Shown here: piece by piece, positions 17,507 through 24,674 of the stretch | How positions within the stretch are numbered: the stretch's first letter is position 1 | Layout of the letters: each line of letters starts with the position of its first letter | From: Pinguiococcus pyrenoidosus | Taxonomy: Eukaryota; Sar; Pinguiophyceae; Pinguiochrysidales; Pinguiochrysidaceae | Assembly (NCBI GenBank): GCA_019677205.1 | Contig: JAAMXY010000097.1 | Coordinates: forward strand, 3,616 to 28,289 | Length of the DNA stretch: 24,674 nt | Direction of reading: 5' to 3' | The notes under the pieces: model-generated | What the model saw: the letters and a program-made list of their open reading frames with translations, nothing else | Told to the model about the DNA's origin: nothing | The model's database searches: none | Made by a program: the position numbers and the translations under genes

Positions 17507-20500
17507 ATGACTGAGAGAGAGGTCAACCAGAGCGAGCTCACCACTCGCAACCTCGAAGCGGTGTCCGACGCGTTGAGCGCCGAAGCCGCAGCTGCGCAGG
17601 GCGGCAACCAGTCCCCGCGAGGCCGAAAAGCGTACTATCGGGTGCCGTCCTACGAGTCCAGCGACACCGGGGACCACACGCGGCGAGTGAGCCTGGACAG
17701 CGGCTTCGACAGCAGCGTGACGGCGCACGCGCGCAAGCTGGAGCACAATGAGCGAGTGTTGTCCGTCCAACCGGAGGGCTTGAAGGGCCTGGATCGGAAG
17801 ACCCTCCGCAGCGAGCAGTCCATCGATACGTTCGTCAACCTGAAGGGCTGTCTCCAGTGGCTGAACCACAGCCAGGAGCTCAAGGAAGGCCGGTTGGAGG
17901 ATGACGACGACGAAGACGCCGTCGACAGCCCCTTGTGCGTGGTCCATCCCGAGGGGCGATTTCGCGCCGGTTGGGACGTGATGATCAGCATCTTCATGAT
18001 GTACCTGTCCTGGATCGTCCCCTTCCGCGTCGGAGTGCTCACGGCGGAAGAGGACCAGAGGTTCCAGGACGACCACCGCAGCCTGTCGGGCTTCGACATT
18101 CTTGTGGACTTCATCTTCCTGCTGGATATCATCATCCAGTTTCGCACCGCCTACTTTGACCGCAGCGAGCAGCGGTGGCAGTGGGCCACCAAGGAAATGG
18201 CTCTGCACTACGCGAAGCGCACCTTCGTCCTCGACGTGATCGCGACCGTCCCGTTCGTGGCCCGGGGCCTCATCGGCGTCGAGGACGTGTCGCTGGGGCA
18301 GCGCTTTGGAGGGCGCCTCTTCCGCCTCCTGAAGCTGTTTCACATCCCGCGCGTCATGAAGGCCTCGAAGCGGCTGGGATACCTGTACCACCTCTGGGTC
18401 CACTACATCGGCAAGACCGAGGGCCTCGGGCGCCTGCTGTGGTGGCTCAGCGTGATGCTGCTGCTGACCCACTGGATCGCCTGTGGCTTCGTGCTCATTG
18501 GCGACCCGAACGGCAACGACCCCACGTGCGTCGAGTTCGACGTCCCACCCGATCGTTGCTCCTGGCTAGAGATCAACCAGGTCTACCTCCGTGGCATCGA
18601 CTATCGGTACTTCATCGCCGTGCACTGGGCCGTCCAGACGCTCACCACCGTGGGCTACGGAAACGTGAGCATCAACACGATCACGGAGTTCATCTATCAG
18701 TCGATCATGATGGTCGTCGGCGTGTCGTGGTATGCCTACGTGGTCTCCGCCGCCGCCACGGCGATTCGATCGTTCGACATACGGAACGACCTCATCCGGG
18801 AGAGGATGCGCGCGGTCAATGACTTCATCGCGGACTCGGGTTTCCCCTCGGCGCTGGCGACCAGCGTGCGGAATCATTTCAAGCACATCTACGCGCTCGA
18901 GGCGGAGGAGACGACGCGCCGGGCGGACTACGATCGCGTGGAAATCATCCAGGAGCTTCCCCAATACCTCCTGCGCCGTGTCATGGCGTCGCTGGCAGCG
19001 CCGACCCTGAAGGCTCTGCCGCAGCTCGAGATACTCAGTGACAGGTGCGCACCGCTTCAAATCAGCGTCGCATGTGATCAGCTTGCTGATCTCTGACTTT
19101 TCCCTGCCTCCTTCCCGCTCAGCGCGCTGGTGGAGCTGATCCTTCTCATGCAGCCAATCCGGGCACAGCCGGGCGAGGTCATCCTCCGGGAAGACTCGAG
19201 GGGTCAGGACATGTACTTCCTCGTCCACGGGAAAGTCCAAGTCATGCGGCACGGGCACCGAGTGTGCTCGCTTCACAAGGGGGCATACTTCGGGGAACAG
19301 GCGTGTCTGCCGATCGCGCTTGCGTGGTCGATCTACCGGGACTTGCGGGGCTCGGCGACCCCGTCCGACGTCTCCGGAGAGAGCCCTGCGGACGATTACG
19401 AAAGCACGAAGCGCGCGGCTGATCTGCTCGTGACCGCGACCGACAGAGCCAATGCGGAGAAAGCCAAGACGCATCGGAAGGTCTCGCACAACAAGGGTGC
19501 AGAGAACACGACAAGTGTGCGATCGACCGAGTCTCAGGGGACCGGCGTGTCTAGCCTATCAGAAGTGGATATGCCGGATCCGCTGAGGCCGGTTTCCCCC
19601 CTTGACGGCGATCTGACGGAAACCTCCGAGTCTTCAGTGCCCAGCGGTAGCCTCGCGCGCAGCCACGGATGGGCGAGTCTGCGGAACATCCAGTGGTCGT
19701 CAAGCGAAACCGAAGACGGCCCAGGCACAGGCGGTGTGAAAGCCATGGCGCGATCGCTGTCGACGCGAGGGTACGGCCAGCTGCGTCTCCTCGCGATTAG
19801 CGAGCGATCTTCAGCTAACTCGCGGACCACAGGCTCGGGAGTCCCGGCAAGCCGACTTCGTCACCGAACGCGAAGAAACAGAAGATCAACCAGGCCACCA
19901 TCGAGAAGACGAAGAAGCATCTGGCCGAGACCAAGAAAAGAGCCGAGTTTATGGATCTGTCGGAGAACAGGTGAGCGTCGGCCTAAACGGCGAAGTTGCG
20001 CGGTTCGCTTCTCTTGTCTTTCTTCCTGAATAACTCTTGCTTGCCGTCTTCTTCGTTTCCCTGAAACAGACATCTGAAGATTGACGCGCTTCAGCAAGCG
20101 ACGCGGATCGTCCACGACGAACCCGAGGAGCATCCGGCGGATCGCCGGACGTCGACCATCATCGCCGCGGCCAACTGCGATCTGCTTCGTCTGGATCGAC
20201 ACAGCGTGATGAAGCTGTGCTCGCTGCACGTCGAGTTCCTGGAGCTCGTGTGTCGCAGTGCGCGGGAGCACTACGATCTGCAACACAAGCTGCTTTCGCA
20301 CCGCCTCAGGCATCATGTCCCAGCTGCTGCCCTCGCGAGGCATCCGGCTCTCACAGCTCCGCACCACCGGAAGAAAGGGAACGGCTTCTTCTTCCGCAGA
20401 ACCCGGTCGGACTTGACCGGTGCCGCTGGACCGCTGTCACCTTCCTCGCCGAATTTGCTCCCGGAGGTGAAGGAGACGGAGCCGAACCACGCCGGCCACC

Positions 20501-20958
20501 CGTTGCACCCAAGCGAAGACGTGCTGGAGCACCTCCGGGCGGATCTGTCGAGCTCGCCGGAGGCGGGAAGTTCTTCACACGACACGACAAAAGAGCTCAT
20601 CGAGGCGGCGGCGCGTCTTCAGAATGCGAAGACGCGGAGCGAGTATCTGCGGGCGAGTAGCTTAGAGAGCAACGACGACAACGCGGACGAAGATGATGAC
20701 GGGCCCTTCGGTGCCCATGACGCTGCCGGCACGTCTGCACGGCTGCTCTCGAGCGACAGCAGTGAGGAAATCGGCCTCACTCTCAGCGCGAGGTCTTCAC
20801 GTCCGCTACTTGCAGATCAGGGGGAGGCGAAGGAGCAAGCCGCGGAGCGCGGCGACAGTGAGGAGAGCGGCTCACCGGATGATTCATCTGGAGAGCGGCC
20901 AACTCTCGGCTTTTTGCACCATTTCACGGATGCGACGAAAGGGGATGACTCGTCCTGA
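17507..20958 (+). CDS. Voltage-gated K+ channel with interrupted cyclic-nucleotide-binding domain (CNBD family; four exons)
   Basis: Exons are 17507-19044, 19123-19770, 19833-19970 and 20070-20958 (introns 78, 62 and 99 bp, all phase 2), giving 1070 aa. The cytosolic N-terminus ends in an acidic run (about 139-147). Membrane segments: S1 156-178, S2 195-216, S3 240-255, S4 269-290, S5 309-332, S6 about 391-420. S4 has basic residues at every third position (R270, R273, K276, H279, R282, K285, K288), an intact voltage sensor. The pore holds TVGYG (381-385), the K+-selective filter. A C-linker leads to a CNBD beginning near 500: LVELILLMQPIRAQPGE, then MYFLVHGKV and GAYFGE (E571). The expected next element, RRTSTIIAA...CDLLRLDRHSVMKL, appears only at 800-825. 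The CNBD is therefore split by about 225 residues of Ser/Glu/Thr-rich and Lys-rich sequence. The tail (830-1070) is disordered and acidic. The fold matches the KCNH/HCN/plant-Shaker superfamily; the exact class and whether it binds cAMP/cGMP are unknown. Intron 2 has a clear CTAAC branch point. Confidence 0.93.
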
Positions 20959-21148
20959 AGCAAGAGAGAAACTCTACAAATGGTGGATTTTCTCACCAAG
21001 GTGTGTATATCAACGTTCCCGGTTTAGTTGAGTGGAAGGGAATGGATCTTAGCAAGAGTGAGCGGTGGGCAGTGTGTACATACTTTGTGCGCCTTTTGAT
21101 AAAGAAAGAAAGAAGAAGACGGTCTGGATGTCCAATGCTCCCTCCGGC
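20959..21148. other. Short convergent 3' intergenic region (channel / zinc-finger gene)
   Basis: Only 190 bp separates the two stop codons, so the two 3' UTRs are very short or overlap. A purine-rich stretch (GATAAAGAAAGAAAGAAG) lies at about 21098-21118. No gene was seen. Confidence 0.6.
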
Positions 21149-24100
21149 CTACGCTTCCCTCGCCTGCACGTTGTTGTCTTGATCAACGTTCGCCACCCAC
21201 GGCTGCAGATCCCGTCGCTTTCCCGGATCCATACTGAGGAAATCCAGCAACTGGCGACGCCGAGCGGCTTCCACGAGGCTTCTCTGCCGCCGAGCCCAAG
21301 GACACGAGCAGAACTGCTTCTCATGCGCTTCCCGGCGGTGGAAGGGCAACGTCACGGCACAGCCAGGGTTGCGACATTGCACCAGGCGATTTGCACACTC
21401 GGAAGCGATGTGCCGCTTAAGATCTCGGCGCCGAACCTGCTCGTCGCACCCAAGGATGCACGGGAGGCGCTGCTCGTTCAGCTCGTGGCGAGACGCCAGC
21501 GCCGTGCGTTGCTCGACGACTGCGCAACTCAGGCTCGAAACGTGCTTGGGTAGGTCTCTGGCCGGCAGCGGCGTTCCGCACCCGTTGGGACAGGGTACAA
21601 TCCTGGCGCCACAATGGAAGCGTCGGTGCTGCCTAAGCCGCTTCTTCACAACAAGCTGCCCGCAATCTTCGCAGGAGATCTCCTGCCAGAGCTGACGTCC
21701 CCGCAGCGCCAGCTTCGCGCGATACCTTTCGTAAACGCAGATGTTCTGCTCGCGGTAGCTTTGGGTCGGCGGTTCGAGTCCCGTCCGATCCTCGTTCGTC
21801 CACTTTGCGGACCCACAGAGCCTGCTTCTGGCTCGCTGCGAAATGACGTCCTGCGTGAAATGCCCCGATCCTTCTTCGAAGGTGAGATACCCCGCAAGAC
21901 CGTTCTCCTTGTCCTCGCTGCCGAGGGCTCTGCGCATGCCCTCGCGAAGCTCCGCTCGAGACCGTCGGGTGTGCCAGAGGCGCATCTCTTGGATGAAGCC
22001 ATGGAAGCTGCGCTGGGCGGCACCAATCGTCGTCAAAGGCATCGACAGATACCTGGATGGAAGAAAGGAAGGGAACCGAGTTTACTACGGCATGCATGCT
22101 GCGTGGATAGCGGAGTGCCTGGAGCGGAACGGCCTCCCCACCTACCTGCTCTCAACTTGACCCTGATGCTCTCCATCCACGTAGAGAGCACAGGTCCTGC
22201 CACTAGCTGCAGACTTGAGGACGAAGGCGAGGTGCGTCCAGCTTCCCAGAGGAACTCTGGTGTCGAAGACGAGGTCGCGCTTGCCGGGGATGCCGACGCC
22301 AACATGGCCCTCTTCGTCACAGTCCAAGCTTATCAGAACGCTTTCGGACGCGAGAAGGACGTCGCGACCCATCGAGCCAACCACAGCCTTTGCAATGCGT
22401 TTCTGGAGGCTGCGGCCGTTTGTTTCCTCCCGTTTCCTCTCGCGCTTAGCCTTGCGCTCCAGTTTCCTGCGTTGGCGCTTCTTGCGTGACGAGAGCGCGA
22501 GAGAACTCCGACTGCGGATACTGCTACGGCTTCTCCGACTTCTCGAGGACGGAGCGTTGTTTGTCTCACCGTCGCTCTTCCAGCTTGCCAGTGACCCATC
22601 ATCTCCTCGCGAATGTAAACTGTACTTCTCGGCCACAACTGGCTTCTGCTTCTGAGCTGCGATGAGGGCCTCTTCAACGGCCTCAGCCAGCGCGTCACCT
22701 TTCTCGTTCAGCCACCGTGGCGCCTCGGGTTCTTCCGGGAAGTCCTTTTGGCTCGCAGCCGCCGCTGCAGAGGCCTCTTCTTCTTCTCTTGCGTCTGCTG
22801 AGAGCTCTTCGTCGTCATCCTTGGCGAAAATGGACGATTCAGCCCTCGGCTTCTCATTGATGCGGGAGGCCGCAAGACTGGCTTCGAAGGTCTCTTGGGA
22901 TTGCCTCACGTTTTGCATCTCTTCAAAGATCCGTCGCGTGCGCTCTTTGAGAACCGCGGCCGTCGGTGGAAGGACGCAGCTTAGATCTTGGCGCAACCTT
23001 TTCGCTTCTCGAAAGTATCTTCGTGCTGCGCACGCCGCTCCGAAGGTCTCGAACAAGGCGGCGACGAGATGATACTCCCAATCAAGAGCGATCTCCGCCA
23101 TTTTCGCAAGACGCTCAAGAATGCGTCGTCGCGTGGCTTCCACGGAGGAAGCACAGGCTGCTGCTGGACCGTTCCGCTCCGACTGCGAGTCTGACTGCGA
23201 CTCTGCGCCAAGGCCTTCCAGAAGGCCTTGGAGGACGTCAATCTGCGAAGCGAAGCGATGTTAGGCTTGAGTCCTTTTGGTGCATGCGGTCCATCCGCGT
23301 AGAATCTTCGGTACCCGGCGATGAAGGTAGTCATTGCCCACCGAGTAAAGCTTCCAGTCCCAGAGCTTCTGAAGCGCTGTGCGCGTGTGGAGAGCCGCTT
23401 GCCTGTTGCACAGCGGTCTATAAACCCAGAACTCCACGGTGCAGGGCCCAGAGGAGGACGCTTCGCGTATCACGACCTGCGAGTCGCCGCCGAGCATCTC
23501 CAGCGCCGGCCGTGCGCGCATGATCCCGGAGACGTCGCAGTGGACTCTCATGTCGCGTAGCCGCACTATCGCTCCGCAGCCAAACTCCCAGTTCTTGCAT
23601 CGCACAAGACGGCCCTCGCACTCTGTGTGAAGATGCCTCGCCAGCCTTCCGCTTTCCACCTGCACACCGCACTGGGGACACTGCTGCAGCCGCCGCCGGA
23701 GAGTTCCTGCTTCCTTTGCCGCTTTTCGGAACTCCACCGCCTCGCAGTGCTGCGATAGATGCTCCTCCAGGTCCTTCGCCAGGAGTGCGCCACACCCGCA
23801 GCGCGGGCCGAAGTTGGGACACCTCACGATCCGCATGGGACAATCGTGCTCCACGTGGCTCGACAGCTGTAGTTGTGGAACTAGCTGCCCGCAGAGCTCG
23901 CAGGGAATCGGTTCACGCCGTCGCTCTGCTTCTTCCTCAACGCGGCGGCGCCTCCAGAACGCACGGCACAGACGGCTCCTCTGATGCTGTGCCAGCTTCT
24001 CGAACTCCACCACGACGCCGCAGCTGGGCACATTGCAGGACACCAAACGGCGCGGACAGAAATGACGAAGGTGCGCTTGCAGAGTGTTGCAGGGAACCGT

Positions 24101-24674
24101 TCCCTGAGCACACCTGTTCGGACACGGAATCGGCATTTTCGGATTCGCGGGTGCCTTGCTCTTCTGCGCCAACAGAAACGTGCGCTGGATGGGCTGGCAA
24201 AGCGGTATCTCCACACCGGCGGCAAGCGAGCAGAAGTTCGGCGGCGAAGCTCGGCCGAGGTGCGTTGAAAGCAGACCAGCGGCGCAGTGAGCCTTGCAGC
24301 CGGGCGTGGGGCACGCCACGATCCGAGCGGAGCATTCCGACTGCAGGTGCTGCCGAAGCAGTCGGAGAGGGACCAGCGAGCCGCAGCTGTTCTCGCACTC
24401 TGTCCAGTCGCCCAGGTCGGTGCCATCGATCCGGAAGCTCTCGTCGTTTTCCACCGTCTCTTGCCGACGAGACAAAGAGCGGCTATCCCATGCCTGCGGG
24501 CTGCTCCGCGCCTCTCGCATCGTCTCTTCAAGGGCCTCCAGAGTCTGCAGCTGCTCCATCACCCTCTGCTGTTTCATGGCGGTCCCCGGCGGGGCCACCG
24601 GCTGCTCCTTCTCTTGAAGCGGCGGGAGCTTCCTTGTGCCCGAGTCCGTCGCGAGTGCTGCTCTCGCACGAGCG
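21149..24674 (-). CDS. Zinc-finger (TRAF-type-like) / LamG-like jelly-roll protein, 5' end possibly outside window (three exons)
   Basis: Minus-strand exons: 24674-23315 (open to the edge), 23242-22146 and 22052-21149, with introns of 72 bp (phase 0) and 93 bp (phase 2). At least 1119 aa are encoded. The first in-window ATG of this frame is at 24577, but the frame stays open upstream, so the start is undecided. Residues below count from the edge. About 93-379 hold four paired Cys/His modules of the form C-x2/3-C...H-x3/4-C-x5-C...C...H..C (e.g. CELCGQLV, CPQCGVQV), like TRAF-type zinc fingers. A LamG-like (concanavalin-type) domain starts at about 385 (CTVEFWVY). It is broken by about 320 residues of helical, acidic and then Arg/Ser/Lys-rich sequence, and resumes at about 744 (DVLLASES, GSWTHLAFV, CALYVDGEHQG, FHGFIQEMRLWH) to about 905. 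Two more zinc modules (CEDCGQLV, CILGCDEQV) fill about 945-1085. No signal peptide or RING is visible. Function is unknown; ubiquitin or signalling scaffolding is only a guess. Confidence 0.85.

Noticed and set aside
17228-18472. 414-codon minus-strand frame antisense to the channel
   Set aside because: Shadow of exon 1 of the channel, whose transmembrane segments and pore motif are unambiguous.
21740-21790. GGTTCGAGTCC resembling a tRNA B box (plus strand)
   Set aside because: No matching A box or cloverleaf around it, and the site lies within the exon coding for the LamG-like domain on the minus strand.
1-24674. Operon, CRISPR array, prophage or insertion sequence
   Set aside because: No repeat-spacer pattern, transposase, integrase or terminal inverted repeats were seen; the genes are eukaryotic and spliced.

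Overview
This is nuclear DNA from a GC-rich microbial eukaryote. Five of seven genes carry short spliceosomal introns (62-292 bp) with GT-AG ends, and several introns have a CTAAC-type branch point near the acceptor. The products are eukaryotic: AP-2 sigma, RAD23, a mitochondrial complex I subunit with a presequence, a DDT/PHD chromatin protein and a CNBD-type K+ channel. The CDGSH protein has a signal peptide followed directly by a Phe-Thr-Pro (cleavage before Phe, ASAFAP-like). This is typical of plastid-targeted proteins in algae with a red secondary plastid (stramenopiles, cryptophytes, haptophytes). I infer such an alga, most likely a stramenopile, but cannot name the species.

Layout, left to right: (1) 1-7742, minus: a giant DDT-PHD-AT-hook-coiled-coil protein, apparently intronless, C-terminus off the left edge. 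(2) 7743-9887: intergenic, with an ATTC microsatellite, a hairpin and a CT-rich tract. (3) 9888-11547, plus: RAD23, two exons. (4) 11999-12316, minus: CDGSH/NEET Fe-S protein, single exon. (5) 12317-12980: bidirectional upstream region with a strongly AT-rich island. (6) 12981-14715, plus: NDUFV1, the 51-kDa NADH-binding subunit of complex I, four exons. (7) 15209-16080, minus: AP-2 sigma, four exons. (8) 16081-17506: intergenic. (9) 17507-20958, plus: a six-TM voltage-gated K+ channel with a cyclic-nucleotide-binding domain, four exons. (10) 21149 to right edge, minus: a zinc-finger/LamG-like protein, three exons seen, N-terminus possibly outside the window.

The genes alternate strand strictly (-,+,-,+,-,+,-), so every intergenic region is either a shared 5' region or a shared 3' region. 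They do not form a pathway: they serve chromatin remodelling, ubiquitin/proteasome shuttling and DNA repair, Fe-S chemistry, respiration, endocytosis and ion transport. This is ordinary eukaryotic gene content rather than an operon-like system.

The unusual points are structural. The channel's cyclic-nucleotide pocket and the neighbouring gene's LamG-like fold are each interrupted by several hundred residues of low-complexity or helical sequence. The RAD23 intron has a repeated splice-junction sequence and an internal 7-bp array. Intron donors favour GTNCG over GTRAG.
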